Assembly: GCF_036057275.1 (NCBI RefSeq)
Contig: NZ_CP107945.1
Coordinates: 4,092,001 to 4,156,000 of the forward strand
DNA from: Streptomyces sp. NBC_00390
GTDB taxonomy: Bacteria > Actinomycetota > Actinomycetes > Streptomycetales > Streptomycetaceae
Direction of reading: 5' to 3'
DNA length: 64,000 nt
The position numbers and the translations under genes are program-made. Within the stretch, counting starts at the first letter, position 1, and every line of letters begins with the position of its first letter. Below the pieces are notes generated by a model. That model searched no databases, was not told where the DNA came from, and worked only from the letters and a program-made list of their open reading frames with translations. Below, piece by piece: positions 44,145 to 52,427 of the stretch.

Positions 44145-45401
44145 TCACCCGACGAGCGTACGGTGCCGGTCGTCGCTCCCCCGCCGGAGCTGACGTGGGA
44201 TGTCCACACGCGCGAGGACCCCGGCCCGTCCGCGCGACACTCTTCCGCCGAGCCACAGCAGGAAGGCGGTGGGAAGGAAGACCGCGTCCGCGGCAATCAT
44301 GGCGAGCGAGAAGAACGGCAGTCCGAGCAGGACCGCGATGGCCGCATGCTCGAGCATCATGCCGACCAGCAGGACGTTCTTGACGCGCCGGTTGAAGAGC
44401 GTGAAGGGGAACGCGACCTGCGCGAGGACCGTGCCGTAGGTGAGCAGCGTCACCAGCACGCCGCTGGCCACGAGCAGGTCGGAGAGGGCGGGCCAGGGAG
44501 TGAAGTAGTCGAGCTTGAGCGGGTAGTAGAGCGCGGTGCCGTCCTGCCAGCGCGAGCCCTGGATCTTGTACCAGCCGGCGGTCGCGTAGATCAGACAGAC
44601 CTCGGCCATGATCAGGACAAGACCCGCGTTGTGGACGAGATTGGCCAGGACGTCGAGGAAGACACGCGGCTCGCTGTCCGCCGCGTGACGCGTCACCACC
44701 CACCACACACCCTGGACGGTCCACAGCGTCCAGAACAGGGCGAAGAGCCACCACTCACCGCCGACCCGGCCCACGACGGTGCCGATGAAGAGCAGCACAC
44801 CGAGGACGGTCCACAGGACCGGGCCCATCCGCCCCGCCGCGCTCCGTCCGCCCGAGCGTTCGATCCGCCGGGCGTCCAGGGACCACACCTGTGCACAGCG
44901 GGTGAGCACCAGATAGATCGCCATGAGGTGGATGACATTGTCACCGCCGTCCCCCACGAAGATCGAGCGGTTCTGGAGCGACAGCACGCAGACCATGAAG
45001 ACCGCGGACACGGCGCGGGTGTGCCAGCCGAGCATCAGCAGCATGCTCGACAGCACGGATATGCCGTAGACGAACTCGAACCAGAGCCGGCCGTCCGACC
45101 AGAGGAGCACGGTGAAGGCGTCGTTGCCCGCGATCAGCTGCTCGGCCATGGCATGGCTCCACGGCGCCTCGGGCCCGTAGAGCTGATGCCGGTGCGGCAG
45201 CTCGCGCAGCAGGAACAGCAGCCACGTCACCCCGAAGCCGATCCGCACGACGGCACTCTGGTGCGGGCCGAGGGCCGTGGAGGTGATGCGCTGGACGGCG
45301 CGGGCGATCTTGTGGGTCTCCGTCCGGCCCGATCCGCGGTCCGTCCCCGATCCCGTAGTCGTGCCTCGATCCGTCGTCGTGCCCTCGGCGGCAGTGCTCA
45401 C
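44145..45401 (-). CDS. HTTM-domain membrane protein (gamma-carboxylase-like)
   Basis: 418 aa from GTG 45401, overlapping the upstream stop (GTGA). About 8-9 TM helices; the start of the domain reads SAVVRIGFGVTWLLFLLRELPHRHQLYGPEAPW, and later TAGWYKIQGSRWQDGTALYYPLKLDYFTPW, the HTTM/vitamin-K-dependent-carboxylase-like signature with lysine in the active-site loop. Bacterial HTTM proteins are of unknown function. Co-transcribed with the DUF5819 gene. Confidence 0.85.
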   Translation of the reverse strand: MSTAAEGTTTDRGTTTGSGTDRGSGRTETHKIARAVQRITSTALGPHQSAVVRIGFGVTWLLFLLRELPHRHQLYGPEAPWSHAMAEQLIAGNDAFTVLLWSDGRLWFEFVYGISVLSSMLLMLGWHTRAVSAVFMVCVLSLQNRSIFVGDGGDNVIHLMAIYLVLTRCAQVWSLDARRIERSGGRSAAGRMGPVLWTVLGVLLFIGTVVGRVGGEWWLFALFWTLWTVQGVWWVVTRHAADSEPRVFLDVLANLVHNAGLVLIMAEVCLIYATAGWYKIQGSRWQDGTALYYPLKLDYFTPWPALSDLLVASGVLVTLLTYGTVLAQVAFPFTLFNRRVKNVLLVGMMLEHAAIAVLLGLPFFSLAMIAADAVFLPTAFLLWLGGRVSRGRAGVLARVDIPRQLRRGSDDRHRTLVG

Positions 45402-46105
45402 CGGTCCGCCTCCATTCGGCCGTTGTCGGCGCCCTTGGGCAGATCCGCGGCGGTGATCGTCCACCAGGGAAGCTGCCGGTAGGCGGACCGGGTGTCGATC
45501 TTCTCGTCGCTGAAGGCCGGGGCCTCGACCGGGGTCGTCGCCGATCTGAGCTGGATGCGGGCGACCGGGCCGCCGAGGTCGCGGGCGTCCAGGCGCTGCA
45601 TCACGATGCGGCGCATGTAGCTCTCGGAGAGCCGGCCGCGCAGGCCGTCGGGGCGGTTCTCGCCGTCGTGCGAGGCGAGGAAGAAGTCCCAGCCGCGGCG
45701 GAGCTGGTTCTGATGGACGTGGCTGGGGAGGAGACTGCCCCGGATGGCCTCGCCGTCCTCCGCCGAGAGGTCGATCCAGCCGCTCGTGCGGCGCCCGCCG
45801 TCAAAGCCGGTGTACTCGGCCCGGACCTGCACGGCGATGTTCTGCTGGAGCGGGTTGGGGGCGAAAAGCTTCCAGTTCTGCTCGAACTCGGGGTAGACCC
45901 AGCCGTCCACCGCCTTTCCGTGCTGCTTGGTCACGACGTTCGAGGGGGCGACATGGAGAAAGACCATCGCGAGATGGACGCAGCCGACCACGGCGACGAG
46001 CGCGAGGCAGACACCAGCGGCGACCTGGTACGGGAGCGACAGACCGGCCATGCCGGCGGCACGGGCCGGCTCGCGTGCGACGTGCTCGTCCTCGTAGGAA
46101 TCCAT
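45398..46105 (-). CDS. DUF5819-type membrane protein, HTTM partner
   Basis: 235 aa. One TM (~28-50, VAAGVCLALVAVVGCVHLAMVFLH), then an extracytoplasmic domain with the family hallmark YPEFEQNWKLFAPNPLQQNIAVQVRAEY, S.SYMRRIVMQRL and a C-terminal beta region. It pairs consistently with HTTM genes, suggesting a two-subunit membrane enzyme. Divergent from paaA (112 bp). Confidence 0.82.
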   Translation of the reverse strand: MDSYEDEHVAREPARAAGMAGLSLPYQVAAGVCLALVAVVGCVHLAMVFLHVAPSNVVTKQHGKAVDGWVYPEFEQNWKLFAPNPLQQNIAVQVRAEYTGFDGGRRTSGWIDLSAEDGEAIRGSLLPSHVHQNQLRRGWDFFLASHDGENRPDGLRGRLSESYMRRIVMQRLDARDLGGPVARIQLRSATTPVEAPAFSDEKIDTRSAYRQLPWWTITAADLPKGADNGRMEADR

Positions 46106-46135
46106 CCCGCCCCGATCCCGGTCAGCTCACTGCGG

Positions 46136-46144
46136 TTATCCACA
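46136..46144 (+). promoter_or_regulatory. DnaA box
   Basis: TTATCCACA, the perfect E. coli-type DnaA box, overlapping the start of a TTGACA element (46148-46153) in the paaA-DUF5819 divergent promoter. Confidence 0.45.
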
Positions 46145-46189
46145 GGGTTGACACCCTACGGGCCGTCGACTCACCATTGAAGCCAATGA

Positions 46190-46207
46190 ACCGAACGATC
46201 GGTCGGT
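46190..46207. promoter_or_regulatory. PaaR-type operator upstream of paaABCDE
   Basis: ACCGAACGATCGGTCGGT, ending 10 bp before the paaA ATG, downstream of a TTGACA box at 46148. Bound repressor here would block transcription elongation or initiation. Confidence 0.8.
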
Positions 46208-46217
46208 AGGAGCCGGG

Positions 46218-47186
46218 ATGACGGCAGTGACAGCGGAGACCTATGAGGCGGCGTTCGACGCGGCCGTGGCCGCCGACGAACGCATCGAGCCGCGCGACTG
46301 GATGCCGGACGCGTACCGCGCCTCGCTGGTACGCCAGATGGCTCAGCACGCGCACTCCGAGATCATCGGCATGCAGCCCGAGGCGAACTGGATCACGCGC
46401 GCGCCGTCGCTGCGCCGCAAGGCGATCCTGATGGCCAAGGTGCAGGACGAGGCCGGTCACGGCCTGTATCTCTACAGCGCCGCCGAGACCCTGGGCACGG
46501 GTCGTGACGAACTGCTCGACAAGCTCCACACCGGGCGCCAGAAGTACTCGTCGATCTTCAACTACCCCACGCTGACCTGGGCCGACGTCGGCGCCATCGG
46601 CTGGCTCGTGGACGGAGCCGCGATCACCAACCAGGTGCCGCTGTGCCGCTGCTCGTACGGGCCGTACGCCCGCGCGATGGTGCGGATCTGCAAGGAGGAG
46701 TCCTTCCACCAGCGCCAGGGGTACGAGCTGCTGCTCACCCTGTCGCAGGGGACACCCGAGCAGCACGCGATGGCACAGGACGCGGTCGACCGCTGGTGGT
46801 GGCCCTCGCTGATGATGTTCGGCCCCCCGGATGACGCGTCGGCGCACTCCGCGCAGTCCATGGCCTGGAAGATCAAGCGGCATTCGAACGACGAGCTGCG
46901 CCAGCGCTTCGTGGACATCTGCGTCCCGCAGGCCGAGGCACTCGGACTCACTCTCCCCGACCCCGACCTCCGGTGGAACGAGGAGCGCGGGCACCACGAC
47001 TTCGGCGCCATCGACTGGGCCGAGTTCCAGGAAGTCCTCAAGGGCAACGGCCCTTGCAACGAGCAGCGGATCACCCAGCGCCGCCAGGCACACGAGGAAG
47101 GCGCCTGGGTCCGCGACGCAGCCGCGGCCTACGCCGAGAAGCACCACGCAGCACAGCACACGAAGCCCGGGGAGGCGACGGCATGA
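46218..47186 (+). CDS. paaA: 1,2-phenylacetyl-CoA epoxidase catalytic subunit PaaA
   Basis: 322 aa. Diiron-site pattern visible: E in HSEIIGMQPE, DEAGHGLYLYSAAETLG (E..H), EESFHQRQGYELL (ExxH). Ferritin-like helical fold. With PaaB, PaaC, PaaD and PaaE it epoxidises the ring of phenylacetyl-CoA using O2 and NADPH. First gene of a tightly overlapping paaABCDE operon. Confidence 0.97.
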   Translation: MTAVTAETYEAAFDAAVAADERIEPRDWMPDAYRASLVRQMAQHAHSEIIGMQPEANWITRAPSLRRKAILMAKVQDEAGHGLYLYSAAETLGTGRDELLDKLHTGRQKYSSIFNYPTLTWADVGAIGWLVDGAAITNQVPLCRCSYGPYARAMVRICKEESFHQRQGYELLLTLSQGTPEQHAMAQDAVDRWWWPSLMMFGPPDDASAHSAQSMAWKIKRHSNDELRQRFVDICVPQAEALGLTLPDPDLRWNEERGHHDFGAIDWAEFQEVLKGNGPCNEQRITQRRQAHEEGAWVRDAAAAYAEKHHAAQHTKPGEATA

Positions 47187-47473
47187 GCAGCTCGACCGAA
47201 TGGCCGCTGTGGGAGGTCTTCGTGCGCTCGCGCCGCGGTCTCTCCCACACCCACGCGGGCAGCCTGCACGCCCCGGACGCGGAGATGGCCCTGCGCAATG
47301 CCCGTGACCTCTACACGCGGCGGAGCGAAGGCGTCTCGATCTGGGTCGTCCCCTCATCGGCGGTGACCGCGTCATCACCGGACGAGAAGGACCCCTTCTT
47401 CGAGCCGGCCGCCGACAAGCCCTACCGCCACCCGACGTTCTACGACATCCCGGAAGGGGTGAAGCACCTGTGA
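47183..47473 (+). CDS. paaB: Phenylacetyl-CoA epoxidase subunit PaaB
   Basis: 96 aa, ATGA overlap with paaA. WEVFVRSRRGLSHTHAGSLHAPDAEMALRNARDLYTRR..G is the compact PaaB signature. Structural bridge of the PaaABC core. Confidence 0.95.
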   Translation: MSSSTEWPLWEVFVRSRRGLSHTHAGSLHAPDAEMALRNARDLYTRRSEGVSIWVVPSSAVTASSPDEKDPFFEPAADKPYRHPTFYDIPEGVKHL

Positions 47474-48213
47474 CCGCGCCCGTCGACCAGACCGTGCCTC
47501 CCGCGCCGGTGGACGCCGCAGCGCTCGCGCTCGGCGACGACGCCCTGGTGCTCTCGCACCGGCTGGGGGAGTGGGCCGGCCATGCCCCCGTCCTGGAGGA
47601 AGAGGTCGCGCTCGCCAACATCGCCCTGGACCTGCTGGGACAGGCACGGGTCCTGCTCTCCCTCGTCGGCGACGAGGACGAGCTGGCGTATCTGCGCGAG
47701 GAGCGGGCCTTCCGCAACCTTCAGCTGGTCGAGCAGCCGAACGGCGACTTCGCGCACACCATTGCGCGCCAGTTCTACTTCTCCGTCTACCAGCGCCTGC
47801 TGTACGGGCAGCTGGCAGCCGGGGACAGCACGTTCGCGGGCCTTGCCGCCAAGGCGGTCAAGGAGGTGGCGTACCACCAGGACCACGCCGAGCACTGGGT
47901 CGCCCGTCTGGGGGACGGCACCGCGGAGAGCCATGAGCGGATGCAGCGCGCGTGTGACGCCCTGTGGCGGTTCACCGGCGAGATGTTCCAGCCGGTGGCG
48001 GGCCTGGATGTCGACTGGCAGACCCTGCACGTCAGCTGGCTGGAGATCGTGACGGCCGCGCTGGAGCGCGCGACGCTGACCGTGCCGGCCGGCGCGCGCA
48101 GCGGCGCATGGTCGGCGGGTGCCGGCCGCCAGGGTCTGCACACCGAGTCGTTCGGGCGGATGCTCGCCGAGATGCAGCATCTGCACCGCAGCCACCCGGG
48201 GGCGTCATGGTGA
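47470..48213 (+). CDS. paaC: Phenylacetyl-CoA epoxidase subunit PaaC
   Basis: 247 aa from GTG 47470 (GTGA overlap). Ferritin-like fold, LGDDALVLSHRLGEWAGHAPVLEEEVALANIALDLLGQARVLL at the N-terminus; metal ligands are incomplete relative to PaaA, as expected for the structural, non-catalytic subunit. Forms the A2C2 core. Confidence 0.95.
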   Translation: MTAPVDQTVPPAPVDAAALALGDDALVLSHRLGEWAGHAPVLEEEVALANIALDLLGQARVLLSLVGDEDELAYLREERAFRNLQLVEQPNGDFAHTIARQFYFSVYQRLLYGQLAAGDSTFAGLAAKAVKEVAYHQDHAEHWVARLGDGTAESHERMQRACDALWRFTGEMFQPVAGLDVDWQTLHVSWLEIVTAALERATLTVPAGARSGAWSAGAGRQGLHTESFGRMLAEMQHLHRSHPGASW

Positions 48214-48737
48214 CAGGAACGACGGCCGCCGCCGGCACCGCCGGCGTGGCCGAGACGGCTCTCGAGGCGGAGCTGCGCAGGCTGGCGGGCTCTGTCCCCG
48301 ACCCGGAGCTTCCGGTGCTGACCCTGGAGGAGCTCGGCGTGCTCCGCGGGGTGCATGTGCTCGGGCCCGGCCGGGTCGAGGTCGAGCTGACCCCCACGTA
48401 CACAGGCTGTCCTGCGATAGAGGCGATGACCTCGGACATCGAGCAGGTGCTGCACGAGCACGGGGTGCCCGACGTCTCAGTGGTGAAGGTGCTCTCCCCG
48501 GCCTGGTCGACGGACGACATCACGGTGGAAGGACGTCGCAAGCTCACGGAGTTCGGCATAGCCCCGCCCCGGCCGCACGCGGCCGACGGGCCGGTGCCGC
48601 TCACGCTTTCCGTGCGCTGCCCGCACTGCGGCTCGACCGACACCGAGCTGCTGAGCAGGTTCTCCTCCACGGCCTGCAAGGCGCTGCGCCGCTGTGTCTC
48701 CTGCCGTGAACCCTTCGACCACTTCAAGGAGTTGTAG
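48207..48737 (+). CDS. paaD: Phenylacetyl-CoA epoxidase assembly protein PaaD
   Basis: 176 aa from ATG 48207 (GTG 48210 possible), overlapping paaC by 7 bp. MIP18/DUF59 domain (VPDPELPVLTLEELGVLRGV, TYTGCPAIEAM) followed by a C-terminal zinc-ribbon-like block CPHCGS...CKALRRCVSCREPFDHFKEL. Needed for Fe-S/diiron maturation of the epoxidase. Confidence 0.95.
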   Translation: MVTGTTAAAGTAGVAETALEAELRRLAGSVPDPELPVLTLEELGVLRGVHVLGPGRVEVELTPTYTGCPAIEAMTSDIEQVLHEHGVPDVSVVKVLSPAWSTDDITVEGRRKLTEFGIAPPRPHAADGPVPLTLSVRCPHCGSTDTELLSRFSSTACKALRRCVSCREPFDHFKEL

Positions 48738-49793
48738 ATGTTCCATCCGCTCCGGGTCAGCGCGGTCGAAACGCTCACCGACGACTCCGTGGCCGTCACG
48801 TTCGACGTGCCCGCCGAGCTGCGCGAGACCTTCCGCCACACCCCCGGCCAGCACCTGGCGCTGCGCCGGACCGTGAACGGCGAGGAGATCCGCCGCACGT
48901 ACTCGATCTGCTCCCCCGCCGCCCCCGCAGGAGCCACCCCCGTACTGCAGGTCGGCATCCGCCTGGTCGACGGCGGCGAGTTCTCGACGTACGCGCTCAA
49001 GGAACTCGCCGTCGGTGACACCGTCGAGGTCATGGCTCCGATGGGCCGTTTCCTGCTGCCTCCGCGCCCCGGACGTTTCGTGGCGGTCGTCGGCGGCAGC
49101 GGGATCACCCCGGTGCTCTCGATGGCCTCCACGGTGCTGGCACAGGAGCCGGAGTCCCGATTCTGTCTGATACGGAGCGACCGCACGGCCGCCTCGACGA
49201 TGTTCCTGGACGAGGTCGCCGACCTCAAGGACCGCTTCCCGGACCGTTTTCAGCTGGTCACCGTGCTGTCCCGGGAGGAGCAGCAGTCGGGCCTGCCGTC
49301 CGGTCGGCTGGACCAGGAGCGGCTGAACGGCTTGCTGCCCGCGCTGCTCCCGGTGGCGGACGTGGACGGCTGGTTCCTGTGCGGGCCGTTCGGGCTGGTC
49401 CAGGGCGCCGAGCGGGCGCTGCGCGGGCTCGGTGTCGAGCGGAACCGCATCCACCAGGAGATCTTCCATGTCGACGACGGCTCGGTGCCCGCACGTGCCG
49501 GCGTGGCCGCGCCGGCTCACGCCTCGCTGACCGCGACTCTCGACGGCCGGTCGGGCAAGTGGCCCGTCCAGGAAGGCGAGTCGCTGCTGGAAACGGTGCT
49601 GCGCAGCCGCGCCGATGCGCCGTACGCCTGCAAGGGCGGGGTGTGCGGCACCTGCCGGGCCTTCCTGGTCAAGGGCGAGGTGCGGATGGACCGTAACTTC
49701 GCGTTGGAGCCGGAGGAGACCGAGGCGGGCTATGTACTGGCCTGTCAGTCCCATCCGGCCACATCCGAGGTGGAGTTGGACTTCGACCGCTGA
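48738..49793 (+). CDS. paaE: Phenylacetyl-CoA epoxidase reductase PaaE
   Basis: 351 aa, ATG immediately after the paaD stop. FAD domain (RRTYSICSP), NAD(P) domain (GGSGITPVLSMASTVL), then a plant-type [2Fe-2S] ferredoxin domain with CKGGVCGTC...C (residues ~295-335). Delivers electrons from NADPH to the PaaABC core. The operon ends here; no PaaK or PaaG/J is present in the window. Confidence 0.96.
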   Translation: MFHPLRVSAVETLTDDSVAVTFDVPAELRETFRHTPGQHLALRRTVNGEEIRRTYSICSPAAPAGATPVLQVGIRLVDGGEFSTYALKELAVGDTVEVMAPMGRFLLPPRPGRFVAVVGGSGITPVLSMASTVLAQEPESRFCLIRSDRTAASTMFLDEVADLKDRFPDRFQLVTVLSREEQQSGLPSGRLDQERLNGLLPALLPVADVDGWFLCGPFGLVQGAERALRGLGVERNRIHQEIFHVDDGSVPARAGVAAPAHASLTATLDGRSGKWPVQEGESLLETVLRSRADAPYACKGGVCGTCRAFLVKGEVRMDRNFALEPEETEAGYVLACQSHPATSEVELDFDR

Positions 49794-49827
49794 CGCCGCC
49801 CCGTCGACCGCGCCCATTCCCTTCCCC

Positions 49828-49841
49828 TAGAACCTGTTCTA
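49828..49841. promoter_or_regulatory. KstR-type palindrome upstream of the acyl-CoA dehydrogenase
   Basis: TAGAACCTGTTCTA, a perfect 14-bp palindrome fitting the TnnAACnnGTTnnA motif of KstR-family steroid/lipid repressors, 50 bp before the start codon and next to a TTGACG element. Confidence 0.65.
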
Positions 49842-49890
49842 TCTTGACGGTCCATCAGATGGCGCGGGGCGTCGTGGGGAGGACTGGACT

Positions 49891-51024
49891 GTGGACTTCA
49901 CCTTCACCGAGGAGCAGCAGGCGGCCGTCGAGGCGGCAAGAGCGGTCTTCTCGGGGGTCGCGCCCGACGGGGTGCCGAGCCCGGCGCTCAGCCCGGGGGC
50001 GGTGGCCGAGGAGTTCGACCGGCCGCTGTGGGCGAAGCTCGCCACCGCCGATCTGCTGAGTCTGGTCCTGTCGCCGCAGTACGGCGGAGCCGGTCTTGAC
50101 TCCATAGCGCTCTGCCTGGTCCTGCGCGAGTCGGCCAAGGTGCTGGCCCGGGTGCCGCTGCTGGAGAGCAGCGCGGTCGCCATGACCGTCGAGCGCTACG
50201 GCAGCCCTGAGCTGGGCGCGCTGCTGCTGCCCGGCGCTGGACGCGGCGAGCTGGTGTTCACGGTCGGGGCCAACGGCCGCACCGGCCATGACCCCGCCGA
50301 ACTGGCTGTCACCGCCCGCCCGGACGAACGTGGCTGGGTGCTCGACGGGGTGCAGACAGGCGTGCCGTGGGCACAGTGCGCGGACCGTGTCGCCGTCCCC
50401 GCCCACACCGGCGGGGGCCGCACGGTACTGGCCTTGGTGCCGCGGATCCACGAGGGCGTCACACTCGACGATCAGGTCTCCACGAACGGCGAGCGCTTCG
50501 CCGAGGTCAGCCTCGACAGCGTACGCATCGGCGGCCAGGACCTGATCGATGCCGACGGGGCCTGGGACTGGCTGCGCGGCCTGCTCGCGACCGGCACGTG
50601 TGCCCTGGCCCTCGGCCTCGGCGAGGGCGTACTCGCGATGACGAGTGCGTACACCGGCAAGCGCGAACAGTTCGGCCACCCGATTGCCACCTTCCAGGCC
50701 GTCGCCGTCCAGGCCGCCGACCGGTACATCGATCTGCGCGCCATGGAGGCCACCCTCTGGCAGGCCGCCTGGCGGATCAGCACGGGCGCGGACGGCCCTC
50801 TGCCCCCGTCGGGCGACATCGCGGTGGCGAAGATCTGGGCGTCGGAGGGTGTGCGCCGCGTCGTACAGACGGCACAGCATCTGCACGGCGGCTTCGGCGC
50901 GGACACCGATTACCCGCTGCACCGCTATCACGCCTGGGCCAAGCAGCTCGAGCTCTCCCTCGGTCCGGCAGCGGCCCATGAGGAGGTCCTGGGCGACCTG
51001 CTGGCCGCCCACCCCCTCGGCTGA
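49891..51024 (+). CDS. Acyl-CoA dehydrogenase (FadE-type)
   Basis: 377 aa from GTG 49891 (GGGGAGGA upstream). N-terminal helices MDFTFTEEQQAAVEAARAVF, middle beta-barrel, C-terminal YTGKREQFGHPIATFQAVAVQAADRYIDLRAMEATLW and GGFGADTDYPLHRYHAWAK. No obvious catalytic Glu in the usual place, which resembles one subunit of the heteromeric (alpha2beta2) steroid-side-chain dehydrogenases rather than a stand-alone enzyme; the partner subunit is not next door. KstR-type site upstream. Confidence 0.85.
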   Translation: MDFTFTEEQQAAVEAARAVFSGVAPDGVPSPALSPGAVAEEFDRPLWAKLATADLLSLVLSPQYGGAGLDSIALCLVLRESAKVLARVPLLESSAVAMTVERYGSPELGALLLPGAGRGELVFTVGANGRTGHDPAELAVTARPDERGWVLDGVQTGVPWAQCADRVAVPAHTGGGRTVLALVPRIHEGVTLDDQVSTNGERFAEVSLDSVRIGGQDLIDADGAWDWLRGLLATGTCALALGLGEGVLAMTSAYTGKREQFGHPIATFQAVAVQAADRYIDLRAMEATLWQAAWRISTGADGPLPPSGDIAVAKIWASEGVRRVVQTAQHLHGGFGADTDYPLHRYHAWAKQLELSLGPAAAHEEVLGDLLAAHPLG

Positions 51025-51137
51025 GGCCGGCCCGCGAGACCGCCCTTGCACACAATGAGGTGACGACCCCGCTACGACCGGGCCGGTTCGGACGGCGGTC
51101 GAGCACGTCCGGGGTCCCGGGCCGGTCGCAGCAGCCG

Positions 51138-51482
51138 TCAGAGAACGAAAGCCGGGCTTCCGTCGTCCGTGGTCATCGGACGGCCCGCGCCGTCCCAGGC
51201 GAGCATGCCACCGTCGATGTTCACCGCGTCGAGACCCTGCTGGACCAGGTACTGCGTCACCTGCGCGGACCGGCCGCCGACCCGGCACATCACATAGGCG
51301 CGTCGCCCGTCCGCCAGCGCTTCGGTCACCTCACCGAAACGGGCCACGAAGTCACTCATCGGCACATGGAGCGCACCCTCGACATGCCCGGCCGCCCACT
51401 CGTCGGGCTCCCGGACGTCCAGCACCAGGCCGTCGGTGGGAACCGCCGCGGCTTCCACCGAGGGCAGCGGGGCGAAATTCAT
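51138..51482 (-). CDS. Rhodanese-like domain protein
   Basis: 114 aa. Single rhodanese domain: LDVREPDEWAAGHVEGALHVPMSDF and the active-site loop YVMCRVGGRSAQ (persulfide Cys 66). Small, cytosolic sulfurtransferase-like; partner unknown. ATG 51482, 66 bp downstream of the J-domain gene on the same strand. Confidence 0.9.
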   Translation of the reverse strand: MNFAPLPSVEAAAVPTDGLVLDVREPDEWAAGHVEGALHVPMSDFVARFGEVTEALADGRRAYVMCRVGGRSAQVTQYLVQQGLDAVNIDGGMLAWDGAGRPMTTDDGSPAFVL

Positions 51483-51548
51483 GGGTCATGCCTTCTCTCG
51501 TACGTCGTACCCGACGGATCTCCCGGACTCCCAAGAGCCCCAGGAAAC

Positions 51549-52394
51549 CTACTGCACCAGGCCGGCCAGTTCCGCCTCACGCGCGGTCACCTGAGCGAGC
51601 AGCTGCTCGGCGATCTCCTCCAGCAGCCGGTCGGGGTCATCGGGCGCCATCCGGAGCATCGCGCCGATCGCACTCTCCTCCAGCTCCTTGGCCACCACGG
51701 TCAGCAGCTCCTTGCGCTGCGAGAGCCATTCCAGCCTCGCATAGAGCTCCTCGCTCTCGCTCAGCTGCGACTCGGCCGCCACCGGCCCCGCCGCCCACTC
51801 CTCGGCCAGCTCCTTCAGCAGCCCTTCGTCCCCGAGCGCGTACGCGGCGTTCACCCGGGCGATGAACTCGTCCCGCCGGGTCCGCTCGCCCTCGTCCGGT
51901 GCAAGATCCGGATGCGCCTTGCGGGCCAGTTCGCGGTACAGCTTGCGCGCCTCCTCGCTCGGCCGCACCCGCTTCGGCGCACGCACGGGCTGACTGTTGA
52001 GCATGGCGGCGGCCTCGGGGGAGAGGCCGTCGGAGTCCATCCAGTCGTGGAACAGCTCGTCGACACCCGGCATCGGCAGCACCATGGCCCGCGCCTCCTG
52101 GGCCTTGCGCAGGTCCTCCGGGTCCCCGGTGCGGGCGGCCCGCGCCTCGGCGATCTGGGCGTCCAGCTCGTCCAGGCGCGCGTACATCGGGCCGAGCTTC
52201 TGGTGATGCAGCCGGGAGAAGTTCTCCACCTCCACCCGGAACGTCTCCAGCGCGATCTCGAACTCGATCAGCGCCTGCTCGGCCGCGCGCACGGCCGCGG
52301 CCAGCCGTGCCTCGGGCCGCGACTGTGCATCCTGCTGCGCGGCGCTCTCGTCGTCGTTCCGGGTCGTCGGCCCCCCGGCGGCATCCTGGGTCAC
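51549..52394 (-). CDS. J-domain-containing coiled-coil protein
   Basis: 281 aa from GTG 52394. N-terminal long helix/coiled coil (~28-105), then a J domain (~143-190) with the HPD tripeptide at 161-163 (ELARKAHPDLAPD) and RRDEFIARVNAAYA, then a second helical region. Likely recruits DnaK to a client through the coiled-coil part (inference). No Gly/Phe-rich or zinc finger domain, so it is a class III J-protein. Confidence 0.85.
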   Translation of the reverse strand: MTQDAAGGPTTRNDDESAAQQDAQSRPEARLAAAVRAAEQALIEFEIALETFRVEVENFSRLHHQKLGPMYARLDELDAQIAEARAARTGDPEDLRKAQEARAMVLPMPGVDELFHDWMDSDGLSPEAAAMLNSQPVRAPKRVRPSEEARKLYRELARKAHPDLAPDEGERTRRDEFIARVNAAYALGDEGLLKELAEEWAAGPVAAESQLSESEELYARLEWLSQRKELLTVVAKELEESAIGAMLRMAPDDPDRLLEEIAEQLLAQVTAREAELAGLVQ

Positions 52395-52427
52395 CCGTCC
52401 AGACTACGGGCGTGCGGCCGCGGCCCG

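Noticed and set aside
34968..49793. The bkd and paa genes considered as a biosynthetic gene cluster
   Set aside because: All enzymes are catabolic; no synthase, tailoring or resistance gene accompanies them.
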